A stretch of DNA of 59,388 nucleotides from Bacteroidales bacterium. Lineage in GTDB: Bacteria; Bacteroidota; Bacteroidia; Bacteroidales; WCHB1-69. Position numbers and translations under genes: made by a program. Below the pieces are notes generated by a model, which saw only the letters and a list, made by a program, of their open reading frames with translations, searched no databases and was not told the DNA's origin. The first letter of the stretch is position 1, and the number at the start of each line of letters is the position of its first letter. Positions 8,290-16,527 of the stretch are shown here, one piece after another. The stretch is taken from contig JAGBPS010000004.1 in the NCBI GenBank assembly GCA_017633255.1, forward strand, positions 1-59,388, read 5' to 3'.

Positions 8290-9699
8290 CTAGCGGAGGC
8301 TTTTGACATAATCCTCAATCTCATTGTACAGAATATCTTTCTTGATGACACGTTTATCCTTGTCTACCAAGAACATATAGGGGATGGTGACCAAATAGAA
8401 AAGTTCCTCTTTCTCTATCTGATTGTCATAATTCCATGAATTCAGCCATTTGGGATTGGCCTCGGTTTTCAGGAAATTGTCAAATACTTTCTGGTCTTTC
8501 TCAAAATAAACAGTCAGTACCACAATTTTGCCGTCCTCAATAGCTTTATTCAGCATGGGATAGTCTTTCATCTTGGTGCGCACCTGGCGGCAGGTGGGGC
8601 ATTCAGGATGCTGGAAATACAGCAGCATGTACGGGCTCTCGATATCGTACAATGTTGTGGTGTCCCCATTGCTCATGAGGAGATTGAAATTAGGCAAAAC
8701 ACTGCCATTCAAGTTCTTATCGAGATGCTTCAACTCTGCCTCATAGCGAGTTTTGCGCACTTTGTCGGTTTTATCGTAGGCTAATGCATCTTTCAGCATG
8801 ATAATATACAATCCCTCAACACGATACAGCGATTTGGTAGCGCCCAGAATTTCCTCTAACTGATCAAAGAAACTGAAATAGACCTTGTCATTCGCCTTCG
8901 CCGCCTTCAGGGCTGCGCGCAGGTATGGTTCTCCCGCCTCGGCATCAAGGTAATAAAGGATATTGGCGAACTGTTTGTGCTTGTTCACCGCAATCGGAGT
9001 GCCAATCATACGTTCATCCTCCCAGGCGTAGTTGTCGTACAAATGATTGGCCACAAACATTTGCATTTGCAACTGATTGCCATATATTTCGCGGGGCGGA
9101 GTGGGCAATTCTTTGGTTGATTTGATAATTGAGCCCAACAGATACTGTTTGTATTGCTCCGCTTTGCTTTGTTGGAAGCTTGTCTTCTCCTCACTGATAC
9201 GCATAGCGCGAGCCATCAGCGAATCCACGAAAGGCTGCATCATGTACTGGGGCAAATTGTTGCTTTGCATCTCTCTAAACTCCGCATCCAGCTGGTACAT
9301 GCGCTTGTCAAATTCCAGCATCTCCTTCATATACTGACGGTTAGCCTCATTTTCGGGGCTATTCACGAACTTGATCACGCTATCTTTTTCCGTTATAGAA
9401 AACTGCTGTGACTTGCTGTCTGAAATCAAAATTTCCGTAATGCCAACGGTATCACCCTCCAGCAAATAAATGCCAGGCTCCAAAGATTTCTTCCCTTTGA
9501 AAACCACAGTTTTGGCATAGGGCAACACCTGTATGTCTTTAAATTCCTTTTTTCCATCGAAAGCCTGCAAGCGGAGAGAGTCATAGTGTTTTGTATTTAA
9601 TGACACTTTGATTTCATAACCTTGTGAATAAAGATTTGCTGTGGCAAAGAGGATTAGCGCTAGTATAATTGCCTTATTTATAACATTTTGAATTTTCAT
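8290..9699 (-). CDS. Secreted thioredoxin-fold protein (DUF4369/DUF5106 type)
   Basis: Starting at the ATG at 9699 gives a 469-residue protein with a clear signal peptide (MKIQNVINKAIILALILFATANLYSQ). After a beta-rich N-terminal region of the DUF4369 kind comes a helical middle part, and from about residue 335 a thioredoxin-like domain with the redox motif CPTC (HPECPTCRQVRTKM) and a conserved cis-Pro region (VTIPYMFLVDKDKRV). It probably acts in periplasmic thiol-disulfide exchange or outer-membrane protein maturation, as proposed for many Bacteroidota relatives. The frame is open 14 codons further upstream, but the signal peptide fits the inner ATG. It seems to be monocistronic, with an AT-rich gap on each side. 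Confidence 0.75.
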   Translation of the reverse strand: MKIQNVINKAIILALILFATANLYSQGYEIKVSLNTKHYDSLRLQAFDGKKEFKDIQVLPYAKTVVFKGKKSLEPGIYLLEGDTVGITEILISDSKSQQFSITEKDSVIKFVNSPENEANRQYMKEMLEFDKRMYQLDAEFREMQSNNLPQYMMQPFVDSLMARAMRISEEKTSFQQSKAEQYKQYLLGSIIKSTKELPTPPREIYGNQLQMQMFVANHLYDNYAWEDERMIGTPIAVNKHKQFANILYYLDAEAGEPYLRAALKAAKANDKVYFSFFDQLEEILGATKSLYRVEGLYIIMLKDALAYDKTDKVRKTRYEAELKHLDKNLNGSVLPNFNLLMSNGDTTTLYDIESPYMLLYFQHPECPTCRQVRTKMKDYPMLNKAIEDGKIVVLTVYFEKDQKVFDNFLKTEANPKWLNSWNYDNQIEKEELFYLVTIPYMFLVDKDKRVIKKDILYNEIEDYVKSLR

Positions 9700-9818
9700 A
9701 ATTCTATGCATTTCAATAAAGAATAACTTGCAAAGATACAAAAAAATATTGATACCTATATTTTTTGAAAATTACCGATGTTTCGGTAGAGACGTTTCAG
9801 GAAACGTCTCTACAATAT

Positions 9819-11213
9819 TTACCGTTCCTCCAGCCACTGCTCAATGTCACGCAACACCTCTTCGGAAATGGTGATCTCAATCTGGCCGTATTCTGTGGGC
9901 AGACCACTTTCGCAAGGCTGAAACAGATGGTTCAGTCGCTCGTAGGCATGGGTGGTTATATTGGTCTTTTTGGGTAGGTTTTGTTCCAAAACGGAAAAGT
10001 TACTCTCCCACTCCACCTGCACATCTTTCTTGCCATTCAAGGCCAGCACAGGACATTTCACCTTTTTCAGATATTTGGGCTGGTTCAGCCGGAACAACGC
10101 ATAAAACCAAGGCGAGCTTACCGTTCTCACAGTTTGAAAGATACCCGCCTGCGTCAAATTCAGTTTTTGCTGTTGTTCCTCCGACATACCTCTGCTATAG
10201 TCCCGCAGCAACTGGCCGCATCGTTCCGAAGCGTCCTTGACACTCTTGGCCTGCTCTATGGTGGTATACAACGCTTCCGATATCCGTACAGACTCCGCTT
10301 TTTCTTCTGCTGAAAGGCTTGTATCTTCCTGACAAAGAGCTTCTATCTGATACAACAAGGTCGTTTTAGCGGAAGCCATCATACCGGCCATGGAAATGAT
10401 GAAGGCGACATTTTTGTTCTTCGCTGCCACCATCACCGCGATGGTGCCACCTTCGCTATGTCCGAGAATTCCCACTTCGGCCTGCTTGAAATGCTCATTT
10501 TTCAGCTTGAAATAATCCACCACATAGGAAGCCACATCGGCAAAATCGAGCGTGGTGCATTTGGCATACTGTGCCCGGGGGAGATCATCGTAACGGAAAA
10601 CGGCATAGCCACGACGGGTCAGATAATCGGCGATGACGGCAAAGGGTTTGTGGCCCATGATGCTCTCGTCACGATCTTGCCAGCCCGAGCCGGAGACCAA
10701 AATCAGCAGTTTATTGTTAAATTCATGTTTGCGAGAAGGATACGACAGCGTTCCCGTAATCGGAATCTGTCCTAGAGTAGCATGAGGGAACTGCAGTTTC
10801 ACCTCCTCTGTTTCGTATGGGAAAGGCTCCGTCGGAGTCTGTGGACGATTCAGTTTCCAGCGCTCCGCCACCCTATGAAGCGTCAGGGGAAGCTTTGCCC
10901 CACCCTGCTTAAACACCCCGCTAATTTCTTCATTTTTAGCATTATAAACAGCTTGAAATGTTGCACCAACACTCTTTGACTTCAATTTCAGGGTATCGTT
11001 CTTGAAACTGATGCTATTGACTTCAATTCCCGCCGCATACTGGTCAGGACTGTCCATCTCGGCCCATAGACTGTCGCCGTGTTGCTCCACCGCCAACACC
11101 AAACGCAGGGAGTCTGTCCCCACAGGCAACTTACCTTCCCAAACGCCCGCAATCTGTGAGAATGCGGCGAAAGGGAAAAGGAGTACAATGACGATGAGAT
11201 GGAAGCGGTGCAT
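9819..11213 (-). CDS. Secreted alpha/beta hydrolase (serine aminopeptidase/esterase type)
   Basis: A 464-residue exported protein (signal peptide MHRFHLIVIVLLFPFAAFSQ). The first 120 residues form a beta-rich lipocalin-like domain (AGVWEGKLPVGTDSLRLVLAVE) common in front of Bacteroidota hydrolases. The rest is an alpha/beta hydrolase: LILVSGSGWQDRDES (oxyanion strand), GYAVFRYDDLP, then the nucleophile elbow GILGHSEGG. A late ALNGKKDVQV segment should hold the acid, and HAYERLNHLFQ the catalytic His. Substrate unknown: ester or peptide. Confidence 0.78.
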   Translation of the reverse strand: MHRFHLIVIVLLFPFAAFSQIAGVWEGKLPVGTDSLRLVLAVEQHGDSLWAEMDSPDQYAAGIEVNSISFKNDTLKLKSKSVGATFQAVYNAKNEEISGVFKQGGAKLPLTLHRVAERWKLNRPQTPTEPFPYETEEVKLQFPHATLGQIPITGTLSYPSRKHEFNNKLLILVSGSGWQDRDESIMGHKPFAVIADYLTRRGYAVFRYDDLPRAQYAKCTTLDFADVASYVVDYFKLKNEHFKQAEVGILGHSEGGTIAVMVAAKNKNVAFIISMAGMMASAKTTLLYQIEALCQEDTSLSAEEKAESVRISEALYTTIEQAKSVKDASERCGQLLRDYSRGMSEEQQQKLNLTQAGIFQTVRTVSSPWFYALFRLNQPKYLKKVKCPVLALNGKKDVQVEWESNFSVLEQNLPKKTNITTHAYERLNHLFQPCESGLPTEYGQIEITISEEVLRDIEQWLEER

Positions 11214-11220
11214 GGTAATT

Positions 11221-11270
11221 TACAGTTTACAGTTTACAGTTAACAATTAATAGTTTATAGTTTATTAGTT
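11221..11270. repeat. Heptamer tandem repeat
   Basis: The stretch reads as imperfect tandem heptamers (ttacagt, then tagttta) just upstream of the hydrolase gene. It belongs to the family of 7-bp and 8-bp repeats found in many gaps of this window. Confidence 0.75.
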
Positions 11271-11339
11271 TTGCTATATTTTCTTATTTTGATTAGTGAT
11301 AAAAGTGTGTTATAAAGTGGTGTACAATGTAGGTAATCA

Positions 11340-11560
11340 GTCGTGCTGAAAGCACGCAATCCTATTAACCCCGCATAAGCGTAGCGCAATGTGGGGTATA
11401 CGGCAAAACACTTTGCTCCTGCGTGCCGTAGGTACGCTACATTGTAGTGTATGTGGCGTGCTCTCTGCACGCAGACAGGAGCTGTCACTGTCTACCCCAC
11501 ACAACGAGTTGTGCGGGGTTAATAGGATATCGTGCCTTTGGCACGCATCCTTGTCTTTCA
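11340..11560. repeat. Pair of REP-like hairpin elements
   Basis: Two oppositely oriented copies of a composite palindromic element fill this gap. Copy one has AACCCCGC...GTGGGG at 11367-11396. Copy two has CCCCACACAACGAGTTGTGC followed by GGGGTT at 11495-11520. Each core is flanked by AATAGGAT or its mirror and a second hairpin (GTGCC TTT GGCAC at about 11531-11543, GTGCTGAAAGCAC at about 11343-11355). Short open frames across it repeat the same peptide as at 28.8 kb, which reflects the repeat rather than a gene. Related copies lie at 16.3, 16.4, 28.7 and 28.9 kb. Confidence 0.8.
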
Positions 11561-11605
11561 AATCAAAAAATCGAGAAATCATTATTCTGAATTCTGAATT
11601 TTGAA

Positions 11606-12619
11606 TTATTTTAATCGGTTCAGGGCCTGATGGTAGGCAGCGGCATTGCGGTTGTGCTCCGCCAAGGTGGCAGCAAAGTTATGATAGCCCGACAAATCTT
11701 CTTTGGCACACATATACAGATAGTTATGATGAGTGTAATGCAATACCGAATCCATAGTGGAAGCCTCTGGGATGCGTATCGGCGCAGGGGGAAGTCCTGG
11801 GTACAAATAAGTGTTGTACGGGGAATCTATCGTTGTATGTACTAACAAAATACGCTTCAATGTCGGATCGCCCACGGCAAACTTCACCGTCGGGTCGGCC
11901 TGCAGCAACATGCCCTTGTTCAAACGGTTCATATACACCCCGGCAATCATCGCTTTTTCCACAGCCCGGTGGTTCTCCTCCTCCACAATGGAAGCCAGCA
12001 CCGCCACTTCTGTGGGACTAAGGCCTATCTCCTTCGCCTGTTTCAAACGCTCCTCATTCCAAAATTTATGATAATAGCTCATCATGCGCTCAAAGAAATC
12101 CTCCGCCGTGATGTCATAGAAAAACTCATAGCTGTTGGGGATAAAAGCAGCCACGCAAGTCGCAGTATCAAAGCCGTATTTTGACAAGAACTCATTGTCA
12201 TTCAAAAGATTGTACAATTCTTCAGGGGCAAAAAAGAAACGATGGTCCACCTTGTCCACCAACTGCTTCTTGGTCCGTAAATTATTGAATGTAAACTGCA
12301 CGCTATAATGCTGGCCCTGACGTAGCAGGCTTGTGAGTTCCAAGTTCGTCATGCCCGTTTTCAGCTCATAATGCCCCATGCGAGGGGTTTTGAAACGCCG
12401 CAAATCGCAGGTCCACAGGAAAGTACGTTCATTGATCAATACCTGATGAGCCCTCAGCGAGTCCATCAACTGGTCGAAAGTGGCGTTTTTCGGCACCGTA
12501 ATCGTTGCAGCATCCACCGCCACATTATTTTTCTTAAAAACGGTGTTATAGGCCATTGTGCCTCCCACCGCGATGATAATCACCACAACCAATAATATGG
12601 TTCTATTTCTCATTTTCAT
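11606..12619 (-). CDS. mltG: Endolytic murein transglycosylase MltG
   Basis: A 337-residue YceG/MltG protein: one N-terminal membrane anchor (ILLVVVIIIAVGGTMAY), a LysM-like segment, and the transglycosylase domain. It contains VLASIVEEE, where E213 corresponds to the catalytic Glu of the family, then LLQADPTVKFAVGD, SPYNTYLYPGLPPAPI and the closing YHNFAATLAEHNR. MltG cuts nascent glycan strands at the cytoplasmic membrane and so sets their length. It is the last gene of a minus-strand operon and overlaps the preceding GNAT gene by 17 bases. Confidence 0.93.
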   Translation of the reverse strand: MKMRNRTILLVVVIIIAVGGTMAYNTVFKKNNVAVDAATITVPKNATFDQLMDSLRAHQVLINERTFLWTCDLRRFKTPRMGHYELKTGMTNLELTSLLRQGQHYSVQFTFNNLRTKKQLVDKVDHRFFFAPEELYNLLNDNEFLSKYGFDTATCVAAFIPNSYEFFYDITAEDFFERMMSYYHKFWNEERLKQAKEIGLSPTEVAVLASIVEEENHRAVEKAMIAGVYMNRLNKGMLLQADPTVKFAVGDPTLKRILLVHTTIDSPYNTYLYPGLPPAPIRIPEASTMDSVLHYTHHNYLYMCAKEDLSGYHNFAATLAEHNRNAAAYHQALNRLK

Positions 12620-13256
12620 GAATCAACTGTAAAATCAAAACATCCAAAAAACCGTTCTTTCCCCGCATCCAATCCTTCTTTCTGCCTGTCAGCAAAAAGC
12701 CAACGTGCTGAAACAATTTCAAACTTATCTCATTGTCTTCCATTACATTACAATATACTTGATGCAATTGGAACACCGAAAACAAATACTGGCACACGCA
12801 ACGTACAGCCTCTTCCGCGTAACCGTTTTCCCGATACTCTTTGGCAATGAGAATACCTATTCCGGCACGGCGGTGAAAAGGCTCAAAATCAAACACATCC
12901 ACCGCACCCACCGTGTTTCCTTTCCAATCCTCCACCATAAGGCGCAACTGCCGCGACGCATAGATATCCATGGTGGAGGTCTTGATGAACTCCTGCAAGG
13001 TGAACTTCGAAAAAGGCACCATGGTATCGCTGACCTTCCATACCTCGGGGTCGTTTTCCCAGCGGTATAGCAAGTCCACATCGCGGGGTTCCATGGCCCG
13101 GAGACGCACACGTTCGGTCTGTAACGGATTACCCTTTGCAGCTTGTAGGGACGCACCGCGCGCTTCCGACTTTTGCACGGGTTTGTCCGCCCCCATGGAT
13201 GGGATGCGACTCACCATATCCGACTGTGCATTGCCCGTATGAGAAGAATCTTCCAT
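12603..13256 (-). CDS. GNAT family N-acetyltransferase
   Basis: A 217-residue protein with a RimJ/RimL-type acetyltransferase domain from about residue 47 (QTERVRLRAMEPRDVDLLYRWENDPEVW), an acetyl-CoA loop around RRAGIGILIAKEYRENGYAEEAV, and the C-terminal VMEDNEISLKLFQHVGF segment. The first 45 residues are polar, low in predicted structure and unlike the family. However, the ATG at 13256 overlaps the stop codon of the NlpC/P60 gene as TAATG, which argues for translational coupling from this start. It overlaps mltG at its 3' end. Acceptor substrate unknown; alanine of a protein N-terminus or an amino sugar are possibilities. Confidence 0.85.
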   Translation of the reverse strand: MEDSSHTGNAQSDMVSRIPSMGADKPVQKSEARGASLQAAKGNPLQTERVRLRAMEPRDVDLLYRWENDPEVWKVSDTMVPFSKFTLQEFIKTSTMDIYASRQLRLMVEDWKGNTVGAVDVFDFEPFHRRAGIGILIAKEYRENGYAEEAVRCVCQYLFSVFQLHQVYCNVMEDNEISLKLFQHVGFLLTGRKKDWMRGKNGFLDVLILQLIHENEK

Positions 13257-14107
13257 TACAATAAACGTTTGATAATCCTTAATTGATGAGAATATTTTCC
13301 CGTGTCACTGTTGAAGATGCCAGTATCGTCCAACTTGTCGATACGCACCTGGCCGGAGGCATGGATAATCTTGCCCGGAGCGCAAATCATGCCTACATGC
13401 ACAATGCGACCTTCTTCGTTCTGAAAGAATGCCAAGTCGCCGATTTGACCCTCCGAAGCGAAATCCAACGGCTGGCCCAACTCCACCTGCTGAGAGGCAT
13501 CACGCGGAATCAACATCCCTATACTCTTGTATATCAGCTGAGCAAAACCCGAGCAGTCGATACCTGCGGGAGTCCTGCCACCCCAAAGGTAGGGAGCGCG
13601 GAGGAAGGTGGTGGCAAATGAGAGCATGGCTGATGGTTTATCAGTTGACAGTTGACAGTTGACAGTTGACAGTTGAGAATTGGATTTTGAATTTTGAATT
13701 TTGAATTCTGAATTCTCTGCTGACTCTGCTGACCAGGATGGCAAGGCAAAAGCGGCATCGCCCAATTTGAAATGGCCTTGGGCATCAGGTTTAGGGAAGG
13801 AAGTGCCGACGAAGACGGGGAAGACCGTTTGGGATTTTTCTTCGCAAATCAAAGTCATGAAATCACTCACCAGCGACTGTGGAGCATTTTTCATCTCCTG
13901 AAACTGCTCATCCGTCAGCGCATGGTGATATTTCACATTCAGAAAACCCTCGTATCCGCAATCCGAAGTTTTGATTTTCAACCAATTACCCTCTTCAGAA
14001 AGCAGCTCATAGCTGTCACCAAAGAGCAATTGCGACACCATCTCGGCACGCTCGGAGGCCTCTGCCCGCAAAGGCACCACCGACAGAATGCAAACGCCGT
14101 AACTCAT
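13256..14107 (-). CDS. NlpC/P60 (C40) peptidase with repeat-derived linker
   Basis: A 283-residue protein with an N-terminal SH3-type domain (residues 1-60) and a C-terminal NlpC/P60 domain. The latter contains PYLWGGRTPAGIDCSGFAQ with catalytic C185 and GRIVHVGMICAPGKIIHASG with the catalytic His. Such enzymes cleave D-Glu/DAP bonds in peptidoglycan peptides. No signal peptide is visible, so it may act on recycled muropeptides in the cytoplasm. Residues about 131-157 between the domains are encoded by the same AT-rich heptamer repeat found in intergenic gaps here, inserted in frame. The gene starts 3 bases after the DUF3127 stop and is coupled to the GNAT gene. Confidence 0.88.
   Translation of the reverse strand: MSYGVCILSVVPLRAEASERAEMVSQLLFGDSYELLSEEGNWLKIKTSDCGYEGFLNVKYHHALTDEQFQEMKNAPQSLVSDFMTLICEEKSQTVFPVFVGTSFPKPDAQGHFKLGDAAFALPSWSAESAENSEFKIQNSKSNSQLSTVNCQLSTDKPSAMLSFATTFLRAPYLWGGRTPAGIDCSGFAQLIYKSIGMLIPRDASQQVELGQPLDFASEGQIGDLAFFQNEEGRIVHVGMICAPGKIIHASGQVRIDKLDDTGIFNSDTGKYSHQLRIIKRLL
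13641..13715. repeat. Heptamer repeat inside the NlpC/P60 gene
   Basis: About 75 bases made of cagttga-type heptamers followed by attttga-type heptamers. The same two motifs occur side by side in the gaps at 25.78-25.86 and 26.40-26.46 kb. Here they are read in frame as a QLSTVNC-type and FKIQNSK-type heptapeptide stretch in the domain linker. Confidence 0.85.
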
Positions 14108-14110
14108 CGC

Positions 14111-14524
14111 TTAGAATGGCAGGTCATCGCCACCATTATCGGTGAAGGTATCCAAATCGTCAGAAGCCATAGGAGGCATCATCCCGGCAGCGGGAGCGGC
14201 AGGGGCGGCGGGAGCAGCCTGATAAGCCGGAGCGGCGGCCTGCATCGGATTCTCCGTGGCCGGCTCAATCTTCCAAGCCTTCACATCAGTGTACCATTTG
14301 CCGTTAAACTCACGCGACTCAATGGAGAACGACACCTTCACGGTATCGCCAATATTCACAGTATCAAGCATATCCAGTTTGTCACCCCAAAGGTTGGCAC
14401 ACACTTTCTTGGGATACTGCTCGATGGTTTCAATCACAAATTCCTGTTTCTGCCAGCTGTTGCCCGTACGACCGATACCCGACTGAAGGGGCAGCTTCTG
14501 CAATAATTTTCCTATAATTTCCAT
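14111..14524 (-). CDS. DUF3127 protein, possible OB-fold nucleic-acid binder
   Basis: A 137-residue protein of the DUF3127 family known from Bacteroidota. The first 90 residues are beta-rich with an OB-fold-like look (MEIIGKLLQKLP, QKQEFVIETIEQYPK, FSIESREFNGKWYTDVKAWKI). The tail is Ala/Pro-rich and ends in an acidic hydrophobic tip (DNGGDDLPF) like that of single-stranded DNA-binding proteins, which use it to recruit partners. A DNA-binding role is therefore plausible but inferred. It heads the operon with the NlpC/P60, GNAT and mltG genes. Confidence 0.82.
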   Translation of the reverse strand: MEIIGKLLQKLPLQSGIGRTGNSWQKQEFVIETIEQYPKKVCANLWGDKLDMLDTVNIGDTVKVSFSIESREFNGKWYTDVKAWKIEPATENPMQAAAPAYQAAPAAPAAPAAGMMPPMASDDLDTFTDNGGDDLPF

Positions 14525-14578
14525 ATCACAATACTATTTTGAAACTGCAAAGATACGAAAATTTTTAATGTGGTACTC

Positions 14579-14617
14579 GGTTAGAAGGTTAGAAGGTTAG
14601 TAAGGTTAGTAAGGTTA
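14579..14617. repeat. Octamer repeat (ggttagaa type)
   Basis: Five or so copies of an imperfect octamer (ggttagaa, ggttagta) lie directly before the -33 element of the YfcC promoter. The same octamer recurs near 17.66, 21.85 and 58.92 kb. Confidence 0.8.
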
Positions 14618-14620
14618 TTT

Positions 14621-14651
14621 TTTGAGGAATCGGTAAAATTTTGTATTTTTG
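14621..14651 (+). promoter_or_regulatory. Promoter of the YfcC gene
   Basis: TTTG at 14621-14624 and TATTTTTG at 14644-14651 are separated by 19 bases, an excellent fit to the Bacteroidota housekeeping promoter (TTTG, 19-21 bp, TAnnTTTG). The expected start site is about 40 bases before the ATG at 14699. Confidence 0.7.
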
Positions 14652-14698
14652 CCGCTGTTCTCAATACATCAAGAATATTTTAAATCCTAATAAAAATC

Positions 14699-16288
14699 AT
14701 GAAGATTCCACATACCTTTACCATCGTCTTCTCCATCATTGTTTTATGCGCCGTGATGACCTGGATCATCCCGGGTGGCGAATTCGAGCGACAGACCGTC
14801 ACCGTAGACGGCAGCGAACGCAACGTGGTGGTTTCCGACTCTTTCCATCAGGTTGATAATCAGCCCCAAACATGGCAGATATTCACCTCTTTCTTCAAGG
14901 GGTTCGAGCGCACTGCCAATATCATTGTCTTCATCCTGATGATTGGTGGAGGCTTCTGGATTATGAACGAGACCAACGCCATCAATGTGGGTATTTTCTC
15001 TTTTCTGAAGAAGACACAAAGATTACAACAGAACAAACTATTGGGAAAGTTAGGGGTCAATAATTTAATAATGATATTGATTATACTGATGTTCAGCCTC
15101 TTCGGCTCTGTTTTCGGCATGAGTGAGGAGACCATCGCCTTCATTGTCATCTTTGTACCCCTGGCCATCTCCATGGGCTACGACTCCATCACCGGAGTGC
15201 TGATGTGTTATGTGGCCGCTCACGTCGGTTTCGCCGGCGCCATGCTCAACCCCTTTACCATTGGCATAGCCCAGGGTTTGTCGGGTTTGGCACCCTTCTC
15301 TGGCATTGAATACCGCTTTATCTGCTGGTGTGTCTTCACCTTGGTGGCCATCATCGTCACCCTGCTCTACGCCGCCTATATCAAGAAAAATCCGACCAAA
15401 TCCATCACTTATGAAATAGACTCGTTCTGGCGTGACAAGCAAGCGGAGGAGACCTCCATTGAAAGTCGCCCCTCCACCATCGCCACTTGGGTGGTATATG
15501 CCCTCATCGGAGCGGTCATGATTTACTGCGCCGTCCGCTTCCCTCGCACCGACATCAGCATCGGCAACGGACAATATAACATTGTGTTATGGCCCATTAT
15601 CGCTGGCACCTACCTAGTGGTCGGCTTCCTCGGTGCCTGGAAATCCGTGCATCATTTCATCCTCACCATCCTGCTCTACACCATCATCTGCTTAGTGACA
15701 GGCGTGCTGGGTTACGGCTGGTATGTGATGGAAATCGCTGGACTCTTCTTTGCCATGGGACTTGCCACAGGTGCCGCTTTCAGCTTGAGATTCGACAAGA
15801 TCATCCGTCTTTTCCTTGATGGCTGCAAAGATATCATGGTTGCCGCCTTGGTCGTGGGCATGGCCGGTGGCATCATCATCATTTTGGAAGACGGCAAAAT
15901 CATCGACACCATCCTGCACGGCATCTCCCAGGCCATGACCGACACAGGCAAGGAAGGCGCTGTGGGGGCGATGTACGCCATCCAGACAGTGCTCAACATC
16001 TTCATTCCGTCGGGTTCCGCTAAGGCGGCGCTCACTATCCCGATGATGGCGGAGTTCTCGGATATTATCGGGGTTTCGCGGCAATTGACTGTATTGGCCT
16101 TCCAGTTCGGCGACGGCATCACCAACATGATCACTCCCACCTCAGGCGTGCTGATTGGTGTGTTGGGTGTAGCCCGCATCCCCTATGCCAAATGGGTGAA
16201 GTTCATCTGGCCCTTCATTATCGGACTGATTATCATCGGATTCCTGTTGCTGCTTCCGCCGCTGTTTTTGCATTTCAACGGGTTCTGA
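14699..16288 (+). CDS. YfcC/DcuC-family membrane transporter
   Basis: A 529-residue polytopic membrane protein with about twelve hydrophobic helices, matching the YfcC branch of the C4-dicarboxylate anaerobic carrier superfamily. Family-like motifs are MTWIIPGGEFER near the start, ILMIGGGFWIMNETNAI, GMSEETIAFIVIFVPLAISMGYD, GAMLNPFTIGIAQGL and PSGSAKAALTIPMMAEFSDIIGVSRQLTVLAFQFGDGITNMITPTSGV. Members move amino acids, dipeptides or dicarboxylates; the substrate cannot be named. It is alone on its strand, behind a strong promoter and followed by REP-like hairpins that may end transcription. Confidence 0.85.
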   Translation: MKIPHTFTIVFSIIVLCAVMTWIIPGGEFERQTVTVDGSERNVVVSDSFHQVDNQPQTWQIFTSFFKGFERTANIIVFILMIGGGFWIMNETNAINVGIFSFLKKTQRLQQNKLLGKLGVNNLIMILIILMFSLFGSVFGMSEETIAFIVIFVPLAISMGYDSITGVLMCYVAAHVGFAGAMLNPFTIGIAQGLSGLAPFSGIEYRFICWCVFTLVAIIVTLLYAAYIKKNPTKSITYEIDSFWRDKQAEETSIESRPSTIATWVVYALIGAVMIYCAVRFPRTDISIGNGQYNIVLWPIIAGTYLVVGFLGAWKSVHHFILTILLYTIICLVTGVLGYGWYVMEIAGLFFAMGLATGAAFSLRFDKIIRLFLDGCKDIMVAALVVGMAGGIIIILEDGKIIDTILHGISQAMTDTGKEGAVGAMYAIQTVLNIFIPSGSAKAALTIPMMAEFSDIIGVSRQLTVLAFQFGDGITNMITPTSGVLIGVLGVARIPYAKWVKFIWPFIIGLIIIGFLLLLPPLFLHFNGF

Positions 16289-16304
16289 CAGTCGAGCCGC
16301 AAAA

Positions 16305-16430
16305 AACCCCACACTTACATGCGGGGTTACAGATATGTTGTACCTTACGGTACTTTGTACGAGTTACTTTACACGAAACCCCACACTTACGTGCGGGGTT
16401 ATTAAAATCCGACCTCTTCGAGGCCGTATG
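16305..16430. repeat. Two REP-like hairpins after the YfcC gene
   Basis: Two direct copies of the core CCCCACACTTACRTGCGGGG occur at 16307-16327 and 16379-16400. Copy two continues into TTATTAAAATC and a second hairpin (ACCTC TTCG AGG). The same core in reverse orientation is at 28738-28759. Confidence 0.8.
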
Positions 16431-16444
16431 AATTTTGGTTTGAT

Positions 16445-16525
16445 TCATTGGCTCATTAGCACATTAGCACATTGATAATTAGCACATTCAATTTGCCAAT
16501 TAACTAATTTGCTAATTTGCTAATT
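16445..16525. repeat. Short tandem repeats of attagcac / gctaattt type
   Basis: AT-rich 7-8 bp units (attagcac, then gctaattt) fill the gap before the end of the TlpA-like gene. They are another sequence variant of the window's gap repeats. Confidence 0.65.
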
Positions 16526-16527
16526 GA

